From Acidobacteriota bacterium (GTDB lineage Bacteria > Acidobacteriota > Terriglobia > Acidiferrales > UBA7541), in NCBI GenBank assembly GCA_023481105.1, contig JAMCWK010000136.1, positions 1-64,000 of the forward strand: 64,000 bases of DNA, in the 5' to 3' direction. Below the pieces are notes generated by a model. The model was not told the DNA's origin. It did no database searches and worked only from the letters and a program-made list of their open reading frames with translations. Positions 47,509 to 56,583 of the stretch are shown here, piece by piece. The position numbers were made by a program, and so were the translations under genes. How positions within the stretch are numbered: position 1 is the stretch's first letter; each line of letters starts with the position of its first letter.

Positions 47509-48777
47509 ATGTCTGAAGCGCTGCTCATCACCGGCTGCCGTCAGCTCGCAACGCTGCGTGGCCCCGCGCCGCGCCGCGGCAAAGCTCTGCGCGACCTCGG
47601 CATCATCAATGATGGCGCGCTGCTGATTCGCGATGGAAAAATCATCGCGGTCGGAACCCGCCGCGCTATCGAGCGCCGCAAAGATTCGCGCCGCGCGAAA
47701 AAATTCGACGTCGGTGGACGCGTCGTGCTGCCCGGCTTCGTGGACTCGCACACGCATCTCGTTTTCGCCGGCAATCGCGCCGAAGAATACGAGCAGCGAA
47801 TCAGCGGCGCGACGTACGAGCAAATCGCCAAATCCGGCGGCGGAATTCTCTCCACGGTGCGCAAAGTGCGTGCCACGGATGCCGATGCGCTTTATGCGCG
47901 CGCATCCAAGTGGTTGAACGATTTTGCTGCCCACGGCACTACAACGGTCGAGGCCAAGAGCGGCTACGGCCTCGACGCGTCCAGCGAGCTGAAAATTCTG
48001 CGCGTGCTGGCTGCGCTTCGTAAACATGCGCGGCTTGAAATTGTCCCGACGTTCATGGGCGCGCACGTGGTGCCGCCGGAATTCCGGAAACGTCCCGACG
48101 CGTACGTGAATTTGCTCGCGCACAAGCTGCTCCCCTATGTTGCCAAGGAAGGCCTCGCCGAATTCTGCGACGTCTTCTGCGACCGTGGCGCATTCACCGT
48201 CGAGCAGGCGCGTCTCATTTTGACGGCGGCTCGCGCCTGCGGCCTCGCTCCGCGCATTCACGCCGAGCAGCTTGCGCGCACCGGCGCCGCGCAGCTTGCC
48301 GTGGAGTTGCACGCGGCAAGCGCCGACCATTTGGAAAAAGTGAACGCCGCAGACATCCGCGCGCTGGCAAAGTCAGACGTCACCTGCACGCTCTTGCCCG
48401 GCTGCTGTTTCCATCTCGGCCTTGAACACTACGCGCCCGCGCGCAAATTCATTGATGCCGGCGCGATTGTCGCACTGGCCACGGATTTCAATCCGGGCAC
48501 GAGTCCGTCGCTGAATATGCAGCTGGTGCTCTCGCTCGCGTGCACGCAGATGCGCATGACGCCCGCCGAAGCCATCTGCGCAGCCACGATCAACGCCGCT
48601 TATTCCCTGCGCCGCGCCGAGCGCATCGGCTCGCTGGAAGTTTGCAAATTCGCGGACCTCGCTGTCTTCGACGTGGAGGACTTTCGCGAAATACCGTATT
48701 ATTTTGGAGTCAACCGCTGCTGGCTGACGCTGAAGAACGGAAAGCAAGTGTTTGAGCGGAGTAGCACAGGCTTGTAG
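47509..48777 (+). CDS. hutI: Imidazolonepropionase
   Basis: LPGFVDSHTHLVFAGNRAEEYEQRISGATYEQIAKSGGGI, STVRKVRA, KSGYGLD, TDFNPGTSPS. Confidence 0.95.
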   Translation: MSEALLITGCRQLATLRGPAPRRGKALRDLGIINDGALLIRDGKIIAVGTRRAIERRKDSRRAKKFDVGGRVVLPGFVDSHTHLVFAGNRAEEYEQRISGATYEQIAKSGGGILSTVRKVRATDADALYARASKWLNDFAAHGTTTVEAKSGYGLDASSELKILRVLAALRKHARLEIVPTFMGAHVVPPEFRKRPDAYVNLLAHKLLPYVAKEGLAEFCDVFCDRGAFTVEQARLILTAARACGLAPRIHAEQLARTGAAQLAVELHAASADHLEKVNAADIRALAKSDVTCTLLPGCCFHLGLEHYAPARKFIDAGAIVALATDFNPGTSPSLNMQLVLSLACTQMRMTPAEAICAATINAAYSLRRAERIGSLEVCKFADLAVFDVEDFREIPYYFGVNRCWLTLKNGKQVFERSSTGL

Positions 48778-48784
48778 CCTGTGC
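48763..48784. repeat. REP-like palindrome AGCACAGGC-TTGTA-GCCTGTGC (copy 2)
   Basis: Overlaps the last codons and TAG stop of hutI. Confidence 0.8.
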
Positions 48785-48797
48785 CATCGGAAAAAGT

Positions 48798-50333
48798 ATG
48801 AATCGAATTGTTGAATGCGTGCCGAATTTTTCCGAAGGGCGAGACGCCGCCAAGGTGGACGCGCTGGTGGACGCCATGCGCGCCGTGCCCGGCGTCTACG
48901 TGCTCGACCGCGAGATGGACGCCGACCACAACCGCTGCGTCATCACGCTGGCTGGCGAGCCGGACGCCGTTGCCGAAGCCGCGCTGCGCGGCGTCGGCAA
49001 AGCGCTCGAGCTGATCGACCTCACTAAGCACACCGGCGCGCATCCGCGCATCGGCGCGACGGATGTGGTGCCCTTCATTCCAATCGAAGGCGTCACCATT
49101 GATGATTGCGTGCATCTCGCCAAAAAAGTCGGCCGCGAAATCTGGGAGCGCTATCGCATCCCCATTTATTTTTACGAGGCCGCGGCGCAGCACCCCGAGC
49201 GCACAAACCTCGAAAACATCCGCAAGGGCCAGTTCGAAGGGCTCGCACAAGAAGTGTTGACGAATCCCGATCGCGCGCCCGACGTGGGCGAGCCGCGCCT
49301 GCATCCCACCGCGGGTGCGACGGTGGTCGGCGCGCGAAAATTCCTGATTGCTTACAACATCAACCTGAACACGCCGGACGTGGAAATCGCCAAGAAGATC
49401 GCCAAGGCCATCCGCTTTTCCACCGGCGGGTTGCGCTACGCCAAGGCGATGGGCGTGGACTTGCGCGCGCGCAACTTGGCGCAAGTCTCCATCAACATGA
49501 CCGACTTCGAGCAGACGCCGCTGCACCGCGTGTTTGAAATGGTGAAGCGCGAAGCGGAGCGCTACGGCGTAATGATTGTCGGCAGCGAAATTGTCGGGCT
49601 GATTCCCAAGCGCGCGATTGAGCTCACCGCGGATTTTTATTTGCATTTGGAAAATTTTTCGCCCATGCAAGTGCTGGAAAACCGTTTAGGGGCTTCGCTG
49701 TCCAACGCCGTGCCGTCCGGCGAGAGCGCGGGAAAACTTGCGGCACTCGCGCAGCCTTTTCTCGATGCGGTGGCGGAGCCTTCTGCCACGCCAGGCGGCG
49801 GCAGCGTTGCTGCGCTCGCCGGAGCGCTCGCGGCGAGCCTGGGACAGATGGTCGCGGGCCTCTCGCGCAAGAAGAAATCGCAAGCCGCATTTGTAGATCA
49901 GTTGAGCGCGGCCGTCGAAGAGCTGCGCGCAGCCGCCTCTGCGCTGGCGAATGCCATTGACCGCGACGCCGCTTCCTACAACGCTGTACTCGCCGCGTTC
50001 AAAATGCCGAAGGAAACTCCCGCAGAGCAAGCGCAGCGCGAGGACGCTATCCAGCGCGCCACCAAAGGTGCAGCCGAAGTGCCCATGCAGGTGGCAGAAG
50101 CCGCGCTGGCCGTTTACGAGCGTCTCGGGCAACTGGAATCCATTTCCGGCGCGGCGATGATTTCGGATCTTCGCGTCGGACGCTTGATGGCCGCCTCTGC
50201 GGTGCGCGGCGCGCTCGGGGTTGTGGCCATCAACCTGGAGTCACTGACCGATGCGGCCTATGCGGCGCAAATGAAAGCCAAGTCAGCGGATTTGGAAGCG
50301 CGGCTCGCTGGCAGTCCGGTGGCGGCAGAATGA
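48798..50333 (+). CDS. ftcD: Bifunctional glutamate formimidoyltransferase / formimidoyltetrahydrofolate cyclodeaminase
   Basis: VECVPNFSEGRD N-terminal FT domain and C-terminal SATPGGGSVAALAGALAASLGQMVAGL cyclodeaminase domain. Confidence 0.92.
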   Translation: MNRIVECVPNFSEGRDAAKVDALVDAMRAVPGVYVLDREMDADHNRCVITLAGEPDAVAEAALRGVGKALELIDLTKHTGAHPRIGATDVVPFIPIEGVTIDDCVHLAKKVGREIWERYRIPIYFYEAAAQHPERTNLENIRKGQFEGLAQEVLTNPDRAPDVGEPRLHPTAGATVVGARKFLIAYNINLNTPDVEIAKKIAKAIRFSTGGLRYAKAMGVDLRARNLAQVSINMTDFEQTPLHRVFEMVKREAERYGVMIVGSEIVGLIPKRAIELTADFYLHLENFSPMQVLENRLGASLSNAVPSGESAGKLAALAQPFLDAVAEPSATPGGGSVAALAGALAASLGQMVAGLSRKKKSQAAFVDQLSAAVEELRAAASALANAIDRDAASYNAVLAAFKMPKETPAEQAQREDAIQRATKGAAEVPMQVAEAALAVYERLGQLESISGAAMISDLRVGRLMAASAVRGALGVVAINLESLTDAAYAAQMKAKSADLEARLAGSPVAAE

Positions 50334-50370
50334 AATCGCGCACAACCCCGCGTCGCAGATCGGGTTCTAA

Positions 50371-51357
50371 ATGGTGATGCACAAACAAAAAACACTTCTG
50401 ACGGTGGTCGCGCTGGCACTTGCTCTGGCTGTGACGCCCATGCGCGCGACGGCCGGCACCGTGCAGCCGGATATCATCGGGCTTTTCCCGAAAGACGTCG
50501 GCGAATTCGCCTACGCGGATCTGAAATCCGCGCGGAAATTCGCATGGTACGCGCAACTCAAGGAACAGATGCTGCCCAGCCGCTTCCGGCAGTTCGAAGC
50601 GTTTCTGGCTTCCGCGGGGATTGATTCGGAGCGCCAAGTCAACGAAGTCGTTTGGGCCGTCACCGCGCCCACCGAGGAAACCAGCGAGCAGATTGTCGGC
50701 GTGGCCCTCGGGCAGTACGCGCCCGAATCCGCCGAAGCCTACTTCAAACAGCAGAAGCTCCCCACGGCAAAGTTCCGCGGCTATACGCTGTTTGCTTTCG
50801 GCAGCGGCGTAGGACCGGGCGACATTTTCTTCTTTTTCGTGGACTCCAACACCGCGGCGTTCGGCCATCGCGCGATTCTCGAAAAATTGATCGAAGTCCG
50901 CTACGGTGCCGAGGAAAGCCTGTTGCGCAACGACACAATGTATCCGCTGATTGAGGAAGTGAACGGACGCGGATTGGTGTGGGCCGTGCTCGACCAGGGT
51001 TACACACGGCTGGCCATGCAGCAATTGGTGCCCGAAGCGGCTCAGTTTCCCGAATCGCCCAAGCTCATCGCCAAGATGCGCGCCTTGACCATCTCCATTC
51101 TGGCGGACCGCGGAATTGACGCGCGCTTCCAGGCTGTGTGCGAAACTCCCGACGACGCCAACCTGTTTGCATCCCTGCTGCAGGCGGGTCTGCTCTACCG
51201 GCGCTATCAGGAAAATCCGAATAATCCGGACCTGGCGAAAACACTGGACGAAATCAAGGTGACGCCGCGCGGCGACCGCATGAATGTGCAGATGAATCTT
51301 TCCGAGGAAATGATGCAGGCGTTGCTGCGACGAAACACCTTTGCGGTGAAAATGTAG
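50371..51357 (+). CDS. Secreted hypothetical protein
   Basis: 328 aa with signal peptide; DLKSARKFAWYAQLKEQMLPSRFRQFEAFLASAGID. Confidence 0.65.
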   Translation: MVMHKQKTLLTVVALALALAVTPMRATAGTVQPDIIGLFPKDVGEFAYADLKSARKFAWYAQLKEQMLPSRFRQFEAFLASAGIDSERQVNEVVWAVTAPTEETSEQIVGVALGQYAPESAEAYFKQQKLPTAKFRGYTLFAFGSGVGPGDIFFFFVDSNTAAFGHRAILEKLIEVRYGAEESLLRNDTMYPLIEEVNGRGLVWAVLDQGYTRLAMQQLVPEAAQFPESPKLIAKMRALTISILADRGIDARFQAVCETPDDANLFASLLQAGLLYRRYQENPNNPDLAKTLDEIKVTPRGDRMNVQMNLSEEMMQALLRRNTFAVKM

Positions 51358-51360
51358 GAT

Positions 51361-51795
51361 TTATTCCTTCGACGAACTGGCAGGAGCATTCTTGACGAGG
51401 GTCATGCGCTGCGTTCCGGCGACGGTCTGATACTGCACGCGGTCCACGAGGGACATCAGCATCATGCCGGACACCTCATCGGACGGGGCGTCCTCGGCCA
51501 CCGCGTTCAGAAACGTGTCCAGCCCGGCCGTGGGCACCGCTTCTCCCTGATGTTCGATGGTCATTTCGATGCGATCATCCAATTCAGCGATGACGACTCC
51601 AAGCATGGCGGAATCGCCGGAGAGCAGCTTGAAGGTGCCCACACAGGCATCCTGTGCGGCGCGCATCAGTGCCTGCACGGCGGCATCGTCGAGGTGTTTG
51701 CGCTGTGCGAAATGCTCTGCGGCAGCGACGACGCCGAGAACCAGGTGCGCGTCGGGAGCAAAGCGGAATTCGGCGCGGGTAAGTTCCTTAGCCAT
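51361..51795 (-). CDS. RsbW-like anti-sigma-factor/HATPase-fold protein
   Basis: RFAPDAHLVLGVVAAAEHFAQ...ALMRAAQDACVGTFK...MMLMSLVDRVQY arrangement resembling RsbW-like proteins. Confidence 0.6.
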   Translation of the reverse strand: MAKELTRAEFRFAPDAHLVLGVVAAAEHFAQRKHLDDAAVQALMRAAQDACVGTFKLLSGDSAMLGVVIAELDDRIEMTIEHQGEAVPTAGLDTFLNAVAEDAPSDEVSGMMLMSLVDRVQYQTVAGTQRMTLVKNAPASSSKE

Positions 51796-51967
51796 GACTT
51801 TCCGCGACCCGGATGTCGCACGCTTCACGGCAGTCGGGACAGTAGTAGAGGCCATCTTCGCAGAGCCGCACGCCGAATTCGCCTTTGCACATGTAGCAGA
51901 ACTTGTCGCACGTGCAGGCTCGCTCGGGCTGGTCACATTGCATGCAGAGAACCTCTTTGCCTCGCAT
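51788..51967 (-). CDS. Small Cys-rich zinc-ribbon-like protein
   Basis: 59 aa with ten Cys (CMQC, CTCDKFCYMC, CPDC); overlaps the start of the next gene. Confidence 0.6.
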   Translation of the reverse strand: MRGKEVLCMQCDQPERACTCDKFCYMCKGEFGVRLCEDGLYYCPDCREACDIRVAESHG

Positions 51968-52056
51968 GACGTCCTCCGGTCCAACTATATTCCACGCGTT
52001 AATCTGCGACAAGCCGCAAGTTGCGAACGCGGTTCGGCGGAAACACGTGCGTTTCC

Positions 52057-52085
52057 TTGACACACTTTGGAGCGCATGTTATTTT
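52057..52085 (+). promoter_or_regulatory. Sigma-70-like promoter TTGACA-N17-TATTTT for gcv operon
   Basis: Consensus -35 and good spacing upstream of GTG 52118. Confidence 0.6.
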
Positions 52086-52117
52086 CGCCTGCTTGCCGCA
52101 TTAACTGAGATTCTTCT

Positions 52118-53227
52118 GTGACGACTCCGGCCACGACTGCACTGCGCAAAACCGCGCTCAACGCCACCCACCGCCGCCTCGGGGCCAAGATGGTTGATTT
52201 TGGCGGCTGGGACATGCCCGTCGAGTACACAGGCATCATCGCGGAGCATCGCGCGGTGCGCACCGCAGCCGGCCTGTTTGACGTGAGCCACATGGGCGAA
52301 ATTGTGGTGCACGGGCCCGGCGCGCTCGAGTTGGTGCAGAAAGTCACCTGCAACAATGTCCAAGCACTTGCCAATGGGCAAGCCCACTACTCCGGCTTGA
52401 TGACGGAACAAGGGACGTTTGTGGACGACTTGCTCGTGCACAAGATGTCCGACACGCACTACTACCTTTGCGTCAACGCCAGCAATCAGGACAAGGATTT
52501 TGCGCACATCGTCCAGCACAACTCCACCGGCGCGCAGGTGGAAAATGCCGGCGATTACTACACGCAGCTCGCCTTGCAAGGGCCCAAGGCCGCAGCGATT
52601 TTGCAGCGCTGCACGAAAGTTCCGCTGGCAGAAATCAAATACTATCGCTTCGCGCACGGTTTGGTGAACGAAGTGGAATGCCTGATTGCGCGCTCTGGTT
52701 ACACCGGTGAAGACGGCTTTGAGTTGTATTTCGCGCCGGAGCATTCCGAAAAAATGTGGTTCGCGCTGCTGGCCGGCGGAGAGCCCGACGGCCTGATTCC
52801 CTGCGGGCTTGGCGCGCGCAACACGCTGCGACTGGAAGCTGCCATGTGCCTCTACGGGCACGAAATCGACGACACCACCACCGTGTGGGAAGCGAACCTC
52901 GGCTGGATTTGCAAAATGGATAAAGGGGAATTCCTGGGCCGCGCTGCGCTGGCAAAGCAAAAGGAAGAAGGCGTGAAGCGCATCCTGGTGGGCTTCGAGA
53001 TGACCGATAAGCTCATCGCGCGCGATGGCTATCCGGTGCTGCATAACGGCGAGAAGGTCGGGCACGTCACCAGCGGTTCGCCCGCGCCGTTTCTGGGCAA
53101 GAATATCGGCATGGCGTACGTGCCGCCGGCGCTGAGCGCAGTGGGCACACAAATTCAGATTGGCATTCGCAACCATCAGGCTGCGGCGCGAATCGTACCG
53201 CTGCCGTTCTACAAGCGCGCGAAGTAA
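52118..53227 (+). CDS. gcvT: Glycine cleavage system T protein (aminomethyltransferase)
   Basis: GAKMVDFGGWDMPVEYTGIIAEH, GYTGEDGFELYF, GLGARNTLRLEAAMCLYGHE. Confidence 0.95.
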   Translation: MTTPATTALRKTALNATHRRLGAKMVDFGGWDMPVEYTGIIAEHRAVRTAAGLFDVSHMGEIVVHGPGALELVQKVTCNNVQALANGQAHYSGLMTEQGTFVDDLLVHKMSDTHYYLCVNASNQDKDFAHIVQHNSTGAQVENAGDYYTQLALQGPKAAAILQRCTKVPLAEIKYYRFAHGLVNEVECLIARSGYTGEDGFELYFAPEHSEKMWFALLAGGEPDGLIPCGLGARNTLRLEAAMCLYGHEIDDTTTVWEANLGWICKMDKGEFLGRAALAKQKEEGVKRILVGFEMTDKLIARDGYPVLHNGEKVGHVTSGSPAPFLGKNIGMAYVPPALSAVGTQIQIGIRNHQAAARIVPLPFYKRAK

Positions 53228-53256
53228 GCCGCCGGGTTCATTCACGAGGAGCGACG

Positions 53257-53655
53257 ATGTATCCGACAAACTGCCGCTACACAAAAGAACACGAGTGGAT
53301 CAAGATGGACGGCGCGACCGGCACGGTCGGCATCACCGAGTACGCGCAGCACGAACTCGGCGACGTCGTGTTCGTCGAATTGCCAAAAATCGGCGCAAAG
53401 ATTTCTACCGGGCAGCCATTCGGCACCGTCGAATCGGTCAAGGCCGTCAGCGAGATTTATGCGCCGGTCTCCGGCGAGGTCATCGAGACGAATGCGGCGC
53501 TCGGCGACGCGCCGGAGAAAATTAATCAGGACCCGCACGGCGCCGCGTGGCTCATCAAGATCAAGCTTTCGAATCCCTCCGAGGTGAATTCCCTGATGGA
53601 TGCCGCCGCCTACCAGGCGTACATCGCGGAGAAACAGAAGGAAACCTCGGCCTGA
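53257..53655 (+). CDS. gcvH: Glycine cleavage system H protein
   Basis: YTKEHEWIKMDG, GTVESVKAVSEIYAPVSGEV lipoyl-Lys motif. Confidence 0.95.
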   Translation: MYPTNCRYTKEHEWIKMDGATGTVGITEYAQHELGDVVFVELPKIGAKISTGQPFGTVESVKAVSEIYAPVSGEVIETNAALGDAPEKINQDPHGAAWLIKIKLSNPSEVNSLMDAAAYQAYIAEKQKETSA

Positions 53656-55001
53656 TGCGCTACCTCCCGAAAAGTGATTCCGAGCGGCGCGAGATGCTGC
53701 GCGCGATCGGATTCGATAATTTCGAAAAACTTTTCCAGGCGATTCCGGAAGCGTTCCGGCTGAAGCGGCCTCTGGCTGTTCCGGGGCCGCTCTCGGAAAT
53801 GGAAATCATCGAGTACTTCCGCGGCCGCGCGGCGGAAAATTCGCGCGGCTACACGTCGTTTCTCGGCGCGGGCGTTTACCACCATCATCGCTCGGTCGTG
53901 GCGGATGCGCTGCTGCAGCGTGGAGAATTCCTGACGTCCTACACGCCCTACCAGGCGGAAATCAGTCAGGGCACGTTGCAGGCGATTTTTGAATTTCAAA
54001 CACTGATGTGCCAGCTCACCGGACAGGAAGTGGCCAACGCCTCGATGTACGACGGCTCGACGGCGCTGACAGAAGCGGTGTTGATGGCCGAGCGGCTCAC
54101 CGGGCGCCAGCGCGTGCTCATCGCGCATTCCGTTCACCCGGAATACAGGCAAGTGCTGAACACGTACGCGAAAAACACCGGGCTGCGCGTAGAAGAGTTC
54201 GGTTTTTCCGCAAGCGGACAACTTGCAATCGATGCGGTGCGCAAAGCGGCGAATGATGAAGTCGCCGCGGTAGTCGTGCAGTCGCCGAATTTCTTCGGCG
54301 TGCTGGAACAAATTCCGGCGCTGGCGGAAATCGCGCGTGGCTGCGGCGCGCTGCTGGTCGTGGGCATCACTGAAGCAGTTTCGCTGGGCATCGCGCGGCC
54401 GCCCGCGGATGCCGACATCATCGCCATGGAAGCGCAGAGCTTCGGCCTTCCGCCTAGCTACGGCGGGCCGTACGCCGGCGTTATTGCAACGAAAGAGAAA
54501 TTCGTGCGGCAGATGCCCGGTCGCCTCGCGGGACAAACCACGGACCATCAGGGTCGCCGCGGATTTTGCCTCACGCTGGCCACGCGCGAGCAGCACATCC
54601 GCCGCGAAAAAGCCACGTCCAACATCTGCACAAATCAAGCGCTGTGCGCGCTGGCCGCGACGATTCATCTTTGCCTGCTCGGCAAACAGGGTCTGCGCGA
54701 ACAGGCCGAGCAGAATGTGGCCAAATCGCAATTCGCGCTGGCGCAATTGGAAACCATTGCCGGCGTGCGGCGCGCCTTCAGCGGCCCCGTGTTCAACGAA
54801 TTTGTGATGGAGTTTCCGCGCTCGGTGAAGATGATCAACGCCCAGCTGCTCAAAAATAAAATCGTCGGCCCCATGGCGCTGGGACGTTTTTATCCGGAGC
54901 TGACGAAACGCGGACTCGTGTGCGTGACAGAGACAACCACACGGGAAGAAATCACGCGGCTGGTCGAGGGCATTGACCGGGCGCTGAAAGTGCCAGTGTG
55001 A
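53655..55001 (+). CDS. gcvPA: Glycine dehydrogenase (decarboxylating) subunit 1
   Basis: FLGAGVYHHHRSVVADALLQRGEFLTSYTPYQAEISQGTLQAIFEFQTL; ATG overlaps gcvH stop. Confidence 0.94.
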   Translation: MRYLPKSDSERREMLRAIGFDNFEKLFQAIPEAFRLKRPLAVPGPLSEMEIIEYFRGRAAENSRGYTSFLGAGVYHHHRSVVADALLQRGEFLTSYTPYQAEISQGTLQAIFEFQTLMCQLTGQEVANASMYDGSTALTEAVLMAERLTGRQRVLIAHSVHPEYRQVLNTYAKNTGLRVEEFGFSASGQLAIDAVRKAANDEVAAVVVQSPNFFGVLEQIPALAEIARGCGALLVVGITEAVSLGIARPPADADIIAMEAQSFGLPPSYGGPYAGVIATKEKFVRQMPGRLAGQTTDHQGRRGFCLTLATREQHIRREKATSNICTNQALCALAATIHLCLLGKQGLREQAEQNVAKSQFALAQLETIAGVRRAFSGPVFNEFVMEFPRSVKMINAQLLKNKIVGPMALGRFYPELTKRGLVCVTETTTREEITRLVEGIDRALKVPV

Positions 55002-55024
55002 AGTTCTGAGGGTTGAAACCAAGG

Positions 55025-56506
55025 ATGAGCGACAAAATTACGAAAGCGGGGCGTCACGTAAGCCAGGACGAAGGGCTGATCTTTGAAAAATCCTCGCCGG
55101 GCAAGCGCGGCATGGAACTGCCGCCGCTCGACGTGCCGCCCGCGGACGCGGCGAAGGCACTGGGCGCGGGATACGTGCGCGCGGGCGTGGAAGGCTTTCC
55201 GGAAGTCAGCGAAATCGAAGTCGTGCGCCACTTCACGCGTATTTCCACGTGGAATTACGCCATTGATTACGGCATGTATCCGCTGGGCTCCTGCACGATG
55301 AAGTACAACCCGCGCGTGAACGAATTCGTGGCGCGTCTCGAAGGAATTGCCGACGAACATCCTTATCAGCCGGTGGATTTGTCGCAGGGCTGCCTGCGCA
55401 TTTTGAAAACGCTGGAAGACATTTTGAAAGAAGTCACCGGCATGGACGCGGTCACACTCCAGCCAGCCGCCGGCGCGCAAGGCGAGCTGACCGGCTTGCT
55501 GTTGATCCGCGCCTATCTCGAAAGCCAGGGCAACCCGCGCAAAAAAGTGCTGATCCCCGATTCCGCGCATGGCACGAATCCGGCCACGGCGGTCATCGCC
55601 GGATACGCCGTGGAAAACGTGAAGTCCGATGCCAACGGCGGAATTGACATGGCGCGGCTCGCGGAAATTGTGAACGCGGACGTTGCCGCGCTGATGATCA
55701 CCAACCCCAACACGCTGGGAATTTTCGAGCGCAACATCGGCGAGATCGCCAAGATTTTGCACGCCAAGGGCGCGCTGCTCTACATGGATGGCGCGAATAT
55801 GAACGCGCTCGCGGGCATTGCGCGGCCGGGCGATTTCGGCGTGGACGTGATGCACTTGAATTTGCACAAAACGTTTTCCACGCCGCACGGCGGCGGCGGG
55901 CCCGGCGCGGGACCTGTGGCCATGAAGAAAATCCTAGGACCGTTCATGCCAACGCCTGTCGTCATCGAGAAAGAAGGAAAGCTGGCCTACGACTACAACC
56001 GGCCGAAGTCCATCGGGCGCGTGAAAGCCTTTTATGGAAATTTCGGCGTGCTGGTGCGCGCGCTGGCGTACGCGCTGGCGTACGGGCCGGGAATGCGGCA
56101 GGCCTCAGAAGATGCCGTATTAAACGCGAACTACATTCGCAAAAAACTCGAAGACGTGTACGAGCTGCCCTACAAGCTGCCGTGCATGCACGAAGTGGTG
56201 TTCAGCGATTCGCGGCAAAAAAAGAACGGCGTGAGCACCATGGACATCGCCAAGCGGCTGATTGACTACGGCTTTCATCCCTACACGACTGCATTTCCGC
56301 TCATTGTCCACGGCGCGCTGATGATTGAGCCTACCGAATCCGAGAGCAAGGAAGAGTGCGATCAGTTTATCGCAGCCATGCGCTCGATTGCGGAAGAATC
56401 CGCGACGAATCCTGAGTTAGTGAAGACTGCGCCGCACACGACGCGTGTCGGCCGCCTGGACGAAGTCACCGCCGCGCGCAAGCCCATCCTGCGCTGGAAG
56501 CCGTAA
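55025..56506 (+). CDS. gcvPB: Glycine dehydrogenase (decarboxylating) subunit 2
   Basis: GSCTMKYNPRVNEFVARLEG, DSAHGTNPATAVIAGY, NLHKTFSTPHGGGGPGAGPV. Confidence 0.95.
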   Translation: MSDKITKAGRHVSQDEGLIFEKSSPGKRGMELPPLDVPPADAAKALGAGYVRAGVEGFPEVSEIEVVRHFTRISTWNYAIDYGMYPLGSCTMKYNPRVNEFVARLEGIADEHPYQPVDLSQGCLRILKTLEDILKEVTGMDAVTLQPAAGAQGELTGLLLIRAYLESQGNPRKKVLIPDSAHGTNPATAVIAGYAVENVKSDANGGIDMARLAEIVNADVAALMITNPNTLGIFERNIGEIAKILHAKGALLYMDGANMNALAGIARPGDFGVDVMHLNLHKTFSTPHGGGGPGAGPVAMKKILGPFMPTPVVIEKEGKLAYDYNRPKSIGRVKAFYGNFGVLVRALAYALAYGPGMRQASEDAVLNANYIRKKLEDVYELPYKLPCMHEVVFSDSRQKKNGVSTMDIAKRLIDYGFHPYTTAFPLIVHGALMIEPTESESKEECDQFIAAMRSIAEESATNPELVKTAPHTTRVGRLDEVTAARKPILRWKP

Positions 56507-56583
56507 CAGAAAACTGAAAAAGCAGATTCCTCATCGCCCGCCTGCGGCGGACTCCTCGGAATGACACTCACGGGGTTTTCAGC

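Noticed and set aside
47139-47516. 125-aa ORF in the hutI leader
   Set aside because: No RBS, no domain, low-complexity GGGG region and overlap with hutI start; more likely untranslated.
52064-52117. Glycine riboswitch before gcvT
   Set aside because: The distance between the promoter and GTG start is too short (about 26 nt leader).
53610-55022. 470-aa minus-strand ORF opposite gcvPA
   Set aside because: Shadow ORF of a high-confidence gene on the other strand.
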